A stretch of DNA of 64,000 bases from Atopsyche davidsoni (Eukaryota > Arthropoda > Insecta > Trichoptera > Hydrobiosidae): NCBI GenBank assembly GCA_022113835.1, contig JAILWY010000005.1:5164501-5228500 (forward strand), given 5' to 3'. The notes below the pieces were generated by a model, which made no database searches, was not told the DNA's origin, and worked only from the letters and a program-made list of their open reading frames with translations. This document shows positions 36,361 to 48,349 of the stretch, one piece after another. Within the stretch, counting starts at the first letter, position 1. The number at the start of each line of letters is the position of its first letter. The position numbers and the translations under genes are program-made.

Positions 36361-37136
36361 ACCGAGATAGCAATGCTCACTCGTTACTCCAATAATAACA
36401 GTCGTACAGCCTTAAAACTAAGCACAGCACAAATGGCAGCGTCTATTCAAAAATAATGAATCCTCGTAGCAAATATACTGGTAAAGGCTAGTAAAACAAA
36501 TTATCAAATGAGGTTATATTATTATTACGTATATAGATGATTGGTGCTTGCTAAGGTTCTGCATCTTTATACAGGAACTATTTAGTCATTGACAAATATG
36601 CATTTATATCCAATAAATAAATCGTAATGAAAATAAACGTTTTAACTGACTGGGTGATCTTCTATTGCCAATTCGTGCATAAGGAAAGACATTGCTTTGG
36701 ATTTATTACACAATCGAGCATAAACTCCGAGCGACACTCTGGTGTTCCCTTCAGACTATGGCTATTGTTGTTAATAATGAGAAAAATCTCACGAACAAGT
36801 TCAAGGTAATGCATGTCGTTGAAGTGCACGAATCAATTAAAATATTTAACCGAACCTCCAGTTCACTAGCACCAAGGCTTTGAATAGTTAACTTCTAATT
36901 CACAAATTCTTACACGCTGGGCAAGTGTCTCTCTCTCTCATTACAGTTGTATACATATTATAAACAAAAATAATTCAGCATATTGCACGAAAGATAATAA
37001 CATTAAAGAAAAAATTTCAAAAACAGTGTTTTGTTTCATAATATCATAGTTATGCTACAAAATCATTAAATTTGAAATAAACCTGTTTTAACCATATTTT
37101 ATAAATGTCATTTAATTATTTTATAAAGGAGGAAAT

Positions 37137-37286
37137 CTAATTAAACGGGTCATCCCTGCGAGTCCCACCCCTGGAGAGGCTGTCCAATATTGAAAAAGGA
37201 TCTCCGCGCTCGCGTTGGTGCTCCAACCACATCTTCTTCACCACTTCTTCATCCAAACTGTGTTTAATCAAGTCGATAATGTGACA
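37137..37286 (-). CDS. Exon-like 49-codon open segment, unidentified
   Basis: In a GC-balanced island inside AT-rich DNA, the minus strand is open for 49 codons without an ATG near its start. It reads through DEEVVKKMWLEHQRERGDPF and SILDSLSRGG to RRDDPFN and then TAG (37139-37137). The composition is strongly protein-like: a charged helix followed by a Ser/Gly/Arg-rich tail. AACACAG just before the TTTGGATGAAG segment could be a splice acceptor, so this would be a terminal exon. I do not recognise the family. Confidence 0.35.
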   Translation of the reverse strand, partial: CHIIDLIKHSLDEEVVKKMWLEHQRERGDPFSILDSLSRGGTRRDDPFN

Positions 37287-37299
37287 TTACCAAACTCAA

Positions 37300-38270
37300 T
37301 CAAAGCAATTATATGTTACCAAGATTTCAACAGCTTTACTATGTAACAGTTTCCATCATTCTCTCATACAAATACTATAATTATAGGTGCACCCATAAAA
37401 AGCTACAACGCTGGCCACAAACATTGAACTAAACGTCTGAATTTATTTGATGCTTAATGAGTTTATATATAATTTATTTACATTAATATTCAGTGATTTC
37501 TATAACTCAAACTATATACACGTGAATATATATAGTGTCAAAAATATTAAATGTAAAACTTCGGATATCAAAGACAACGACACGTATATCTTATGGATAA
37601 ACGTTAAAAGTAATTTTTTTTGCGATATAAATATCGGTTAAATATTGTAAGTTAAATTCATAAATAGTTCTTCTAAATGCCTTGTAAGTATTTTAAAGAT
37701 ATTCTAGAAAATGTGTTCAACTTTAAGGTTGTTTGCTGAACAGTGATAGCGTCTGAAATGTAAATAAATTTGTTTAGGACGGACAAATTGCTCGCCTTGG
37801 GTGAATTCCAGGTATATAGGTGACATTTTCAACACGTTTTGAAATATGATATATCGTTTTAAAAATGACCTGCAAGTATATTTTTAATTTTAAATATTTT
37901 ATAATTATAATGGTATTTTTACATTATTATATATTGTGTATAAACACAATTTTTTTCCGTCTGAAGATGACAGATAAAGTTAATAAACCAGTCGTGCATA
38001 GTAAAAATACACTGCAGCACAAAAAGTATATTCACAACGCAATATCGGATAATTTCACAATAGATATTATTTTATTTATATAAAAGGATATATTGTTACC
38101 GATGAATACTTTTATCTTCTCAGTGATTGTACTGCGAGTTTATTTATGGTAAAAAATAATTGAGTGTCTGCAAACTAGATTATTTAAATCGTTACAGGTA
38201 CGAATGGATTTCTTTTGTTTGTAAACGTGTATGCAAATCCCAGGCCAGCTTCCACTCTAGCCTATAAATA
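37300..38270. other. AT-rich gene-free stretch
   Basis: Short frames at 37447-37641 and 37865-38083 are AT-driven (Asn/Ile/Phe/Tyr-rich) and not credible genes. Confidence 0.4.
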
Positions 38271-38470
38271 ATGTATTAAAGGCTAATTATAACAGACGTC
38301 CAGACAACTGGCCATTGGTTTGTCTTAATATAGACTAGAATGGCGGTTATCGCCGGCAAATTACATCGCATTAAATTCGCCCGTTTCGTACGAGATGATA
38401 ATCTAAATTAATGTATCAATTTACGAAAGAGAGACTCAATTGTGTCTACCGGTCGGACTTCAACGACTTC

Positions 38471-38505
38471 CTGAAAAAATCCAATGGCTTATTGGGTTTT
38501 TTCAG
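38471..38505. repeat. Short hairpin, 15-bp arms
   Basis: CTGAAAAAATCCAAT is inverted as ATTGGGTTTTTTCAG with a 5-base loop and one G-T or mismatch position. It lies in a tract (38280-38680) where CCAATGG/CCATTGG-type strings recur, at the front of the small-element cluster. Confidence 0.6.
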
Positions 38506-38639
38506 AATTTTGGCCAATTGGCCAGTAGCGTCCTCTTTTGCGTTGTTTACTCAAATAAAGGGTCTCAATTGGTTAATTACAATGCGGGTGTAGCCGGGTT
38601 TTATGAGCGAAGCTTTCTAGGACGTCGGTAAAAAAGCCC

Positions 38640-38911
38640 TCTAGATCGATTTGCAATCAGCCAATTGCGTCCATTTATTTCGGGTGTTTTTTTTTTTATG
38701 GTTTTGCAAGTCGGTCGCAAGTCTTGTCGCGACGTGTGCAGAGGGCTTAAAGACCTCTACACACGTAGCAATAAATAGCCAATGGCGTCCTTTTTTTTTG
38801 GGAGTTTTTTTTAAAATGATTTTGCCTAAGTGAATAGGGCTTTGTGGGACGCTATTGGCAAGGTGCAAGGTGGTGGCGCGATTTGTTGCTACGTGTGCTG
38901 AGGGCTTAGTA
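38640..38911. mobile_element. Cluster of small inverted-repeat elements (MITEs)
   Basis: A ~16-bp terminal motif of the form GCTACGTGTGCAGAGG occurs three times here: 38729-38744 (+), 38754-38769 (inverted) and 38888-38903 (+). It occurs again at 60793-60809 in a related copy. The inverted middle copy and the third copy bound a ~160-bp unit (38750-38908) with ATAAATAGCCAATGGCGTCC inside. The first copy ends a neighbouring unit that has lost or diverged its other end. No transposase or clear target duplication was found. Confidence 0.55.
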
Positions 38912-38929
38912 AACAGTCGCGGAGGAAAC

Positions 38930-39010
38930 AAGATGGCTGGCCGTGACGTCACGCAGGCGAGGCTTGCATGGCGGCCCCGCGTCCCGAGAAGCGTATGACT
39001 CGTCACAAAT
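38930..39010. promoter_or_regulatory. CpG island with YY1/Pho-type site and CRE
   Basis: AAGATGGC (38930-38937, the complement of GCCATCTT) is followed seven bases later by the perfect palindrome TGACGTCA (38944-38951) in CpG-rich DNA. Both are known initiator-proximal or enhancer motifs. No transcript start can be demonstrated from sequence alone. Confidence 0.3.
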
Positions 39011-39029
39011 CGACGCGAATCGACACAGG

Positions 39030-40010
39030 CTCCTCGTAATGCCGAATTCATTTTGATTAGGAAACCCGCACATCTAAATGTTTGCAAAATAGAAGAACCG
39101 CTTAAGACAGACATATTATAATTAACATACATTTATTAAATAAATTTTACGTTTATATTATTACACAGATCTTTATTATATGCGTTTATTATTTATTGGT
39201 AATATTTTTTCGCGCCTCTGACTTTTGAGATCATAGTTAAGGGGCATACTCGCATATTAGAGTTTTTCGACCATTTGCTTGTACCTATAGCAAAATAATG
39301 TGACAATTAAATTAATTCATGTCGAAAGTTGATTTTTTTACAGAGTATTGATAAAACTATAAATTATATTTATCTATTTTTTATTATTTAATTAACGTCC
39401 ATTTTTAGGGTAAAATAAAATCTTGAAGATGTTGAAAAATTGGATAAAATGACGACTTTCAAGACCAAAGTTTGTTAAAGATTTTTTTTTTTTTCATTTT
39501 CAAACTAATCCCAACAGGAGGGTTTATAATTAACCTTTTAATTCCAATTGAAAAAAAGAGTCATAAATGTTTAGGATTCATGGAACAGGAACATCGCGAA
39601 ACTCCAATCCCGAAACTTCAATCGGAAAAACACATATTTATCATATTAAAAGTAGATTATAAGAAATTAAAAAAAAATGGTAGTAGGAGAAAGGATGTAT
39701 CTAACTTTCTGCATTTAATTTTTTTTGATTGGTGCAGTCGATTTTTTGAAATATGCTACTTTGCCCCTTAATTGATATAACCTGTTATATGTTTTAGGCG
39801 TCGTTTGTAAGTAGCAAGTTTATATGTTTAATTTCTATTTCTATTACTACTTTATATATATTTTTTTGTTTCTTTATTCTCATGTGGGCACTCTGAAAGT
39901 ACTCACAGCACATTGCTTGGCATGCCTTTAAATGCCTCGACACAACCGACGACAATAACGCCTAGATTATTATAAAAAAAAATACGAAAAATAAGTAGAC
40001 GCTGTTAGCT
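39030..40010. other. AT-rich gene-free stretch
   Basis: A 99-codon frame at 39472-39771 has low-complexity start and no recognised domain. Nothing else was seen. Confidence 0.4.
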
Positions 40011-40041
40011 AATTACAGGTCGGTTTTCGGTTGTGTTGCAG

Positions 40042-40282
40042 CGGGTGCAGGCAGCTTCGCTTGTCTGTCCGGTGGCTGGCCGTGAAGGGGCCCCGGCTCG
40101 GCACACTCGCGGTTAGGAAGCCGCAATTAGCCGGCGGGCGGACCGCGGGCCGCGCTTGGCCGCCCCGCGCCGGTGTAATGTATCCCGCCAAGGCCACGAG
40201 CCTTGCTCCCCTTTTGTTTCTCATTTTGATCGATCCGGAGTCTCGCCAGTGGAGCCCAACACGCTGCAGACCTCCACCCGCG
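40042..40282 (+). other. Candidate internal exon, 241 nt, GC-rich
   Basis: A strong 3' splice site precedes it: a CTAAT branch-point-like string at 40010-40014, then a T/G-rich tract ending TTGTGTTGCAG at 40041. A near-consensus 5' splice site follows, CG|GTAAGT at 40283. The interval is GC-rich in AT-rich flanks. One frame is open for all 80 codons (RQLRLSVRW...RCRPPPA), but the peptide is Arg/Pro/Leu-rich and unrecognised, so it may equally be a 5'-UTR or lncRNA exon. A non-autonomous Helitron lies 75 bp downstream in the putative intron. Confidence 0.45.
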
Positions 40283-40356
40283 GTAAGTTTTTAATTCAAA
40301 TTATTTTCGACTGACCTTCAGGGGTAACCAGTGCTTTCTCGAAAAATATTTAGTAA

Positions 40357-41020
40357 CTAGAAATGTTGCCCGTCGCAGAATGACGTATTCGATGAACGAT
40401 TAGATGAATATTTGCTTTCATTTTTGTGCACATCTATTTTGAATAACTGGATATTAATTTCGAAAGCAAAGCTATTCTAGGTACATACCATTTTTTTAAA
40501 TTATAAGACTGTCTTGTTCCTTTTTTTCCTTGCAATTCATTGCTTGACATTTCTGTCACATTTCGTGTCACTCACTTTCACTGCATCTTTATTTGATGCA
40601 TATCACGTTCAATTGTGCAATTCTTTTTGAATTACGTTTTCTGTGCGTAGACATTTTGTGTAATTAATGATGTGATTAACAATTTCTAACGCAATTTCGG
40701 TAAAAAAAATAAAAAATTGGTACTTCAAATGTCAAGCTGACATAAACTGGAAATTTCTAAGAAGCATCGAATTTGTTTTTTTGTAACAAAATCCTATAAT
40801 TCGTACATATTGAAACTCGCTGAAGCATATTTTATAGTTTTATTCAATTAGTTTATGAATGAAAATATTATTCTATCGTCTTGAAATTCGACACATAGCT
40901 GTGGAAAAACTTATTGAACTTACGTGCAAAAAATCAGCGTTGTATCTTTTAAGATATTCTATAGAGAACCAAAAACTGAAACATATACACACACACACAA
41001 TGGATATTATTATATTTAGT
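40357..41020 (-). mobile_element. Non-autonomous Helitron, ~664 bp (copy 1)
   Basis: On the minus strand its 3' end reads a small hairpin (CGTC-ATTCTGC-GACG), ten-odd bases, then CTAG followed by a host T. This is the classic Helitron terminus (hairpin plus CTRR-T). Most of the interior matches the shorter copy at 60247-60664, including AGCATATTTTATAG, TATCGTCTTGAAATTCG and AATCAGCGTTGTATCTTTTA. An ACACACAC run (40987-40999) lies near the 5' end. No Rep/helicase coding is present. Helitrons make no target duplication, and none is seen. Confidence 0.7.
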
Positions 41021-41029
41021 AATTTTTAA

Positions 41030-42540
41030 CCATATAACAAATTATGTTTTTATACCAATACACTAGTTAAAAATTTGAGCAATTACTCGTGAATAGAGTT
41101 GTATATAAATGTAGCTTTTCAATATATAAACAACGTCTCTGATTTGTATGATAACGTTTCGACATCGATATCTTTGCTCGAATTCATGATTGAAAAAGCA
41201 TGCGATAGGATACAGTAATTATTGGTCGAGCCGGTCTATTACATATTTAAAAACACACATACATGACATTTCAGCTTACCTACATGATAAAATAAATACA
41301 ACTGACATTAAGGAGAAATAATATATAATAAAAAAATTTAATCCTCAGGGGTTTGGTTTTTGACTTTTACCATAATCAATCAAAATAAATATCACAAAAA
41401 AATATAGACGAACACGTTTTGTGCAAATATGCACTCAGCAATTTACATTACAAGTGAAATTTGATTCTAATATGAAACTCTTATCCGTTTTCTGATTTAT
41501 GGGCAGAACTACTTTTTATACCATTATAGTTTTCTTAATAATTATTTTTTTAAATGATTTTAGTTGAAGTTTCTTGCGTACCACCGTTTGAAGTTTACTA
41601 CTAGCGAGCATTCACGACGTCAACCGAGGAGACACTTCGTTCAAAGACTTTTGTTCTGTGCAGTCTTTTTTTTATTTGGATCGGTAATTTCGCAATTATT
41701 GAAAGTGCATTGCAACTCTCCTTCAAATCGAAGGTGGGATAAATAAAATAAGCATAAAAAGGAAATACTTGAGATTTTTATATATAAAAAAAAATTCTTT
41801 GAGGTTCGTTTGATTGAATATCTCAATATTTATTATACAACAAAATAATAAAAATAAAATTATAAATAACTGTTGATATAAATTAGATTTAAGTTACTAT
41901 GATAATTTTTATTTCCCCTTATTCTAATCATTCAATCGATCTTTAAATTTTTCTGAAGTCATGTAGTAAACACAGTCCAAGCTAAATTACAGTATACAAG
42001 ATATTTTGCTTTTTCAAAATCGCTGGGTCGTGATTATAATAAAAATTAATGTAGATAAAATAGTTTATTAAAATGCTCTGCGGGAAGTGAGCACTGAGCA
42101 ACAATAGTTTTTTTTTACAAATTCGACTCTCGGGGATATTTTTTCAAGAGTGCGGATATCTCGGCTCCATCGAGTCTTGCCCCTCTGGGAGAACAGAGGA
42201 CGTGCCGTGTAGTTCATCCTGCAATAATCGTCCAAACTGCGATGAGTTTATCAAATTTTGCAATGCAAAGTAGTCATACAAATAAAAATAATAAAAACCA
42301 AAACGCGGTGATATATATTGTTTAATTAGAATAAAATTTAATTAGTGAACTCCTTATTTTTATCGTCAGCATCTGATATCTTATCAACTGAGAAACATGT
42401 TTTTTTTAAAATTATATTTTATAGTATAGTAGGCAAATGTTCTAATTAAACAAATTATTCTATTAAAATTGTAACAATAAGCTCCGGCTGATTTTGGCCC
42501 TGGTCCAAAATTATCTCCAGGTCTGCTTTGCATTTCTTAT
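41030..42540. other. AT-rich gene-free stretch
   Basis: A small balanced patch at 42120-42230 shows nothing specific. Nothing further could be supported. Confidence 0.4.
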
Positions 42541-42861
42541 TAATTATACATTATATCTATGTTATGGATTAGTCAATCAGATGCGTATTTATTACCCATT
42601 ACGGGCTTATTATATTTACTAATATGATTAGGCACATTCGTTCATATATAGAAGATGATTTAAAGAAACTCTCAGAAAAATATCATCGTGATTTGTGTGG
42701 GATTTGAACCCACATCCCCTGGCTTACATGGCCGGTGTACGTACCTTTGTACTAACGAATCACTTCCATTTATCGGGAATTTTTAACAATCATACTCTAC
42801 ATATGAACCAATGTGCCCAGGCCAACCAATAGTGCCTAATCATATTAGTAATTATACATTA
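42541..42861 (-). mobile_element. tRNA-Thr-derived SINE, full copy with 13-bp TSD
   Basis: The insertion (42554-42848) is flanked by TAATTATACATTA at 42541-42553 and 42849-42861, a perfect 13-bp duplication typical of LINE-mediated retroposition. On the minus strand the head contains the pol III B box GGTTCAAATCC (complement at 42700-42710) with a perfect T-arm, and an anticodon arm with loop CATGTAA (anticodon TGT, Thr). The body shares TCATCTTCTATATATGAAC-type sequence with the other copies. Position 33 of the loop is A instead of the invariant T, so it is not a working tRNA. Confidence 0.85.
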
Positions 42862-42869
42862 CGTACTGA

Positions 42870-45800
42870 GATCCTATTTAAAATAAAATGGTCACCACGA
42901 TTCTTCCTATCAAATTGTTTCAAGTATAAAGTTCAATACCTATAAAAATAATATATTCACGTGGCATAAATCAATCACCTTAGTGCGAATAAGAATTTAC
43001 TAGCAATTTTTTTTTTTTTAATTGCAGATATACCTGCAAGATGCAGCCGTATTGTAAGTCCGTTACATTAAAATCTGAAGTCAAATATCGTCGCCTTTTT
43101 TAAAAAATATATTTAAGGAATAACGTAAAAAAAGTACTAAGCATTTGTCTTATAAATGTGCATCTTGGTTTGCGCAGAAAGTTGTTTAATTCATATGTAT
43201 ACTCTGTTACTTATTCAAGCACATTTTGCAGATGATAATCGACAGTTCAACGAACAAAGTAAAATCCTTTTAAACAGCCTTGCTGCCATCGGAGCGTACC
43301 CTGTCCCGATTAGCATTCGGGCAGTTTTTGCCGGCCGCCTTTGCATTAACTAGCAGGCAATACTTTACGACCGTTTTAATAAATAATTTTGAACGGAGTA
43401 TGACCGCCGGCGACGAGCGAGGAGGCCGGCGGCTCACTCTACCAGTTCTTAAATTACGACCAAAACAAGCGGCGAGCAGCAATCAATGTCATTTCAGATC
43501 AGCAATTTAAAATGGCGGCGTCCTGCTCTTTTTTGATTGATTACATTTTAACATAAATTATTTATCGTCCGTTTCTTATGGTACGATGAAATTGTATACG
43601 TCTCAAAGTGCCCAGACGTTTTACTCGAATACCGAGTACTTAGATTCTATTTAGAAAATTCTCGGTAATGGTTCGTATTGTGTAACGCTCAATTTTTTTA
43701 TATTTTTTCATGAGTATTTATACAGTAGTAGGTGCAATGTACATAGTCATTCGTACAATGTACTCCACAAGATTTAGATTCCCCCTCTTCTCCAGAGCGA
43801 GAAGCCCATTTAACCTGTTTTTTTTTTGTTTCTAAACCTCTTTTTGGAAAAAGCATAAAAAATTAATTTCATTAGTGCTCAAATGTTCTCTAAGATTTAG
43901 TTATCTAACAAAGTATTTAAAAATATTTTTGTTTATCTTGGTGACTTTGAATTGAACGCTAAGGGCAATATTTATTTAAAAAATTACACATTTTTTTACT
44001 CAGGCTACTTCTTTTACTACTACTAACCTTCATGTTCTACTAACTTCAAACTTTCCTATAGAGTATTCTATAATATTCAAGATATGTTTACTTACGTATA
44101 AAAGTAGCTACGTTTATGGTTTTAAAAAAATACTTGTCTCTTAAAACGTCACTATATGCCAATATTTATAAAGCAATAGAATCATGTTTATGAATATTTT
44201 TTGTATATAATACGATTTGAATAAATGCTTCAACAAATATATCTTGATTATCCTCATGTCGCATGCTTACTTGTCATTTGTTTCAATGAGCAAACGGAAA
44301 ATGATTGAAATTTCACTTTCAATATTTGGCATTGGTTAATTGCGTGGGATCTTGAATATTTTTTTTTAATAATTTGTAAATGACAATTTTTTTGCAATTT
44401 TAGCATATCAATATGAAATTTATTACTTTTGGTAGAAAACTTTTAGAATCTCAATACAATAATCGGCAAACAAATTGATATCGCTTTAAAACATCCGCAG
44501 ATAACATCAGGCTCTCCTGTTATTAGCAAGCAATCTTTTATTTTATTTTACGGTGGGTGGCATTTATAAGAGTGATATCATAAAATGAATGCCGAAACTG
44601 TAAGAGCGTATCGTATCTTAGGTTTTATGGCGGAAATAAAAGGGTTATTAAAACCAATAAAGCTGCGAAAATTTGAGTTTCCATCTCGCTCTCCTCCGAC
44701 TACACTTGGTGGGGGAATAATTCTTACAATGCGAGGAAACAGCACTTTTGACTTCTACGGAGACGCACAGTCAAATTTTCTAGTGTTCGGCCAGCAATTG
44801 ATTTCTTTACGGGTTATTATTATTTTTTTTAATTACAATTATTTAAATATTTTATAATATGTTTTATGAATATATGAACAGCAATTTTGTTGATTGAGTT
44901 GAGTTGATTCTGTGTGGCCGCACTGGATCTTCAGGATCTTTCCCTGCTTATGTAATTGAGCGCAACACTCTGAAATGCATCAGGCTGGTTTCAAGCGGCT
45001 TTCGACTTTAGGATGTCGTTTCTGTCGATGTTGTAAGGAAGCTTGAGAATAGAATTTCAATCGTCTGACTGACAAGACTAGTGTGTTTGCCTTTGATTGT
45101 GATGGCCACTTTCAGTTGAAGCGAGAAAAGTACATCCCATCCCGAAACGAGACACGGAGTACTGAAAACTTCAGGCACCTCAACATCCAGAAAACCAAAT
45201 CGACACGTAACAACGACTGCCGAATACTACGAACATAAATTTAAAAAAAATAGTAATACAATTTATGTAAGAATATTTAGCGTAGAAACAAAATATCACA
45301 ATGCACTGTATGGTTTTTCTAATTCTCAGAGTCAAAAGCTTAGTAAAACGGTTCGAGCTAGTTACAGTTCCCATGTCCGCGCCGCGCGCCCCATTGTGCT
45401 GTCCTGTCGGGTGATTTAATTATGGGATGAGATTTTCAACGCCGGGTGAGCACGGCGGAGAACAATGAGCTCTTCTTATTTGTTAGATATGAAGGAATCC
45501 ATAGAAAAGGCTATTAATAAAAATATATTCAAATCGCTATAATTACTCTCAAATTGCGGGTAGGTGTGGGGTTTATTTGCTTACAATTTCCTAGAATGAT
45601 TTTATGGTTGGATTTTTAATAATTATTTGTATTGACAGGGTGAAGTATCTATGTCCAGATATTAAAAAGGTTGTTATTGCTGTATAGTACGATTTTATTT
45701 AAAAAATTTATTCACATTTTCTAACCGATCGTTCTCAAAATAAATTTTCAAGATGAGTCAAATAAAACTGCAATTCAGAAATGTTGTTCTGGATTACTGA

Positions 45801-45930
45801 GTCTAGGCAAGCAAGCGTGCGGGCCTCCGAACCACGAAGCGGCTTTGAACTCGCCATCGGTGTATTTTAAAGAATTTATCATTAAAACAAGAGTGGGCTA
45901 AATTTATTTTCAGGCACGATTCTTATAATA
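42870..45930. other. Gene-free stretch with GC patch
   Basis: A GC-rich island at 43260-43510 contains overlapping frames on both strands. The balanced block 44925-45240 has a 60-codon plus-strand frame without ATG (KTSVFAFDCDGHFQLKREK) that I cannot assign. TGTCCAGATAT at 45649-45659 is inverted near 46590, about 940 bp away, possibly element ends. Confidence 0.35.
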
Positions 45931-45934
45931 ATAA

Positions 45935-46135
45935 AAAAATCACGTGATCTGCGGAGTTGTTTCAAGTCATCGAGCTTGCAAGGGAATGGTGATTTCCCCG
46001 CCGAGCCAGTCGGGAGCGCCGTTTTTCGCATGTGCCTCGGTGCGGCCGTCGGCAGTTTATAAAATGCCAATGGCGGAGGCTTCGCTGCTCCTCTCGCCCA
46101 GGCCCGGACCGTCCCCGGCATATTTACCAAGGAAA
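45935..46135. other. GC-rich island
   Basis: CpG-rich block with open frames on both strands and no recognised domain. It is followed by about 1.4 kb of AT-rich DNA with no supported feature. Confidence 0.4.
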
Positions 46136-47579
46136 CATATTAAAGCTGCCTGAGCACACCGTGACGCAACCGACAAATTAACCCTGGTTAACCAATAACT
46201 GCATCTTTTGCGCTCAAAACAAGAAGAGACTATTGACCGATCATCATTTTGAATATAAGTAATATATTTGAAAATTTATTTTGCCAATATTTTTGGTTGG
46301 AATTTTTATTTCAAATTGCTTCATTGTACGCAGGATTTTATGTAAAATAAGAGCAAATAATTTATTCGAAGAAATAAAATTGTGATTATGCATAAAATTT
46401 ATAATTTAGTTAGTCGAAAATTTTTGACATAACAATGCTTTGATATGTAATTTTTAAAATGGTACTAATTTTAAGTGTAATAATAAAAAAATAATATATA
46501 CCAATGCACCCCTTGAAAAAACATCATTCTTCTGAAAAATCAACCTTACTCGACATCTTTTTAAGGTTACGTTGACTTTTTAGGGTCTCTATATCTGGAC
46601 ACGGCGCAAGGTATCTAAACATGGCCGCGCTCGGGGAGGAGTAATCGTCACACAAACCAATGATCCTTATAGATTCGATCCATAGTAATTACTAGATCTG
46701 CACGCCTGAGGTACGACAATATAATTGACTGCAACTAATGTGTCTACCGACTGAAAAAAAGCCTGCAAAAAATAAGTATACTGAACTCTGTTTGCTCAGT
46801 AACCAACCCACGGAGCCTGCGTACATTTGGACAACTAATCATATTTCTCTGGCTATTTTTATAAGGTCAGGTCTGCGAAATCACCTTGTGATGATTAGAA
46901 TATTTGTTTATCTATCACGAGATTTATACACGAGCTATAATTTTCTTCCAATTTTTCAAGAAGTATTTTTTTATAAATTATGTAAATAATTTAATTCAGG
47001 TTTGGTTTTACAATGTAACAAATGTTGGAGACGTGAAAAACCTGTCACGGCCGCAATCACCTTAAATTGCTTCAACCCCTCGTTATCTGCCGTTTCCCTA
47101 AGGACTTCTTATATTTTTTAAAAAATATAGCATATACACTTTTCGATAATTATTTCATTTATAACTCACTGTAAACTTATTTATAGTAAATCAATATTTC
47201 CTTGAAATCTGAAATTTTGATTTAATCTGATTTGTGCTTAACGCAGTGAAACTTTTCTTCGTTTTAAAATCTTATACCACAGATGATTTATTAATTACAC
47301 ACGTCTTCCAGTTTTCACGGCCACTGAATTGTACGATTTTCCGCTTATAATTTTTTGCTCAACTCTTCGTCTAAAAACTGGAAGCCTGAAGCAGTTAACC
47401 CATAGAATATATTGAAATTAATCGGTCGGATATCGCGTTATCGGATCGTGTGTTAACTGTTTTTTTTTTTTTTGCGGTTAAAACTATAAATTGTCTCCTG
47501 TGGGTAGCTTTCGGGGATCTGTAGTTGCGGGACTGGAACACGAGAAGACAAAAAGTACGACGCAGCGTAACACCCGAGA

Positions 47580-47830
47580 ATTTTTTTAATGACGTGCACT
47601 GCTTCGGATTGTGAGTATTTAAATGATAGACAATCGTGGTTTAGTACGGGGGAAATTCTCATGAAGTTGGATACAAGCGATTGGGGCAGTTCAGCCATCT
47701 TATCCGCCATTGAATCGGCTGTGAGTGCGATAAGGCGAGGCGGCTCGGCGCAGGCCTTGACCCCGCGGTGCACTTGCCCTGTACCTGTAGCAGAATCAAA
47801 GCTGACTTCCACGGCGTTCGTGTGATTTTT
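47580..47830. promoter_or_regulatory. GC island with YY1/Pho-type site
   Basis: Contains a perfect GCCATCTT (47694-47701), followed by a second GCCAT core eight bases on (47706). A 119-codon minus-strand frame and a 78-codon plus-strand frame overlap here without any recognised domain. I treat the block as a possible regulatory or first-exon island. Confidence 0.3.
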
Positions 47831-48069
47831 TTAGTTTTTTGTGCTTGTTCGCATGGTAAAAATCATATTTAATCACCGTGGTAAATTAATGTAAGCAGTC
47901 GGCGCGTTTTTTTTTTACTTGCCAATACACATTTTTATATAACGTCTAAAATAAAATGATGTAACAAAAATTCCGTTTTTCTTATTTTTTTAAAAATATT
48001 TTTGATTGAATATCTAATATTTTGTAAATATAATTATAAATAAATTCAGCATTTATAATAAACTTTTTC

Positions 48070-48340
48070 ATTTAGTGCCTCTCACCAAGAGAAAGTTGGC
48101 GACCATTTCACTGAGCATATACTCATGCTGAGCCAGTGTTTATGGTTTTTTAAGAGGAATATTGTATTCGGTCCCCGGGTCCTTCTATATTGGATTTATA
48201 TTGGAAATCTGCGTATTGCTGCTGCCCAATAGCATTATTATATATCGTTTAGATCTGATACTATATTTCTAGCAGGCTACAGAAACAATAGCAGAAACCC
48301 CCCCACATCGACAAGGTACACATCCCTCCACAATTATTCC
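48070..48340 (-). pseudogene. Non-LTR retrotransposon 3' fragment (copy 5)
   Basis: The minus strand ends TLAQHEYMLSEMVANFLLVRGTK followed by a stop, the conserved LA.DR..F.EMVANL..RGT tail of the LINE ORF. Upstream it is colinear with copy 1 (6.7-6.9 kb) through GTGGAGGGATGTG, ACCTTGTCGA and ATGCTATTGGGCAGCAGC. It is truncated and frame-broken. Confidence 0.65.
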
Positions 48341-48349
48341 AGGTCTAAT

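Noticed and set aside
38641..39132. 163-codon minus-strand open frame
   Set aside because: It runs through the cluster of small inverted-repeat elements and a CpG island. Its sequence repeats because the DNA does.
44585..44857. 90-codon plus-strand frame
   Set aside because: Starts with a plausible ATG, but ends in a low-complexity Ile/Phe/Asn tail and shows no domain or splice support.
47453..47812. 119-codon minus-strand open frame
   Set aside because: Crosses a poly-A-derived Lys run and a GC island, overlaps a plus-strand frame, with no recognised domain or splice context.
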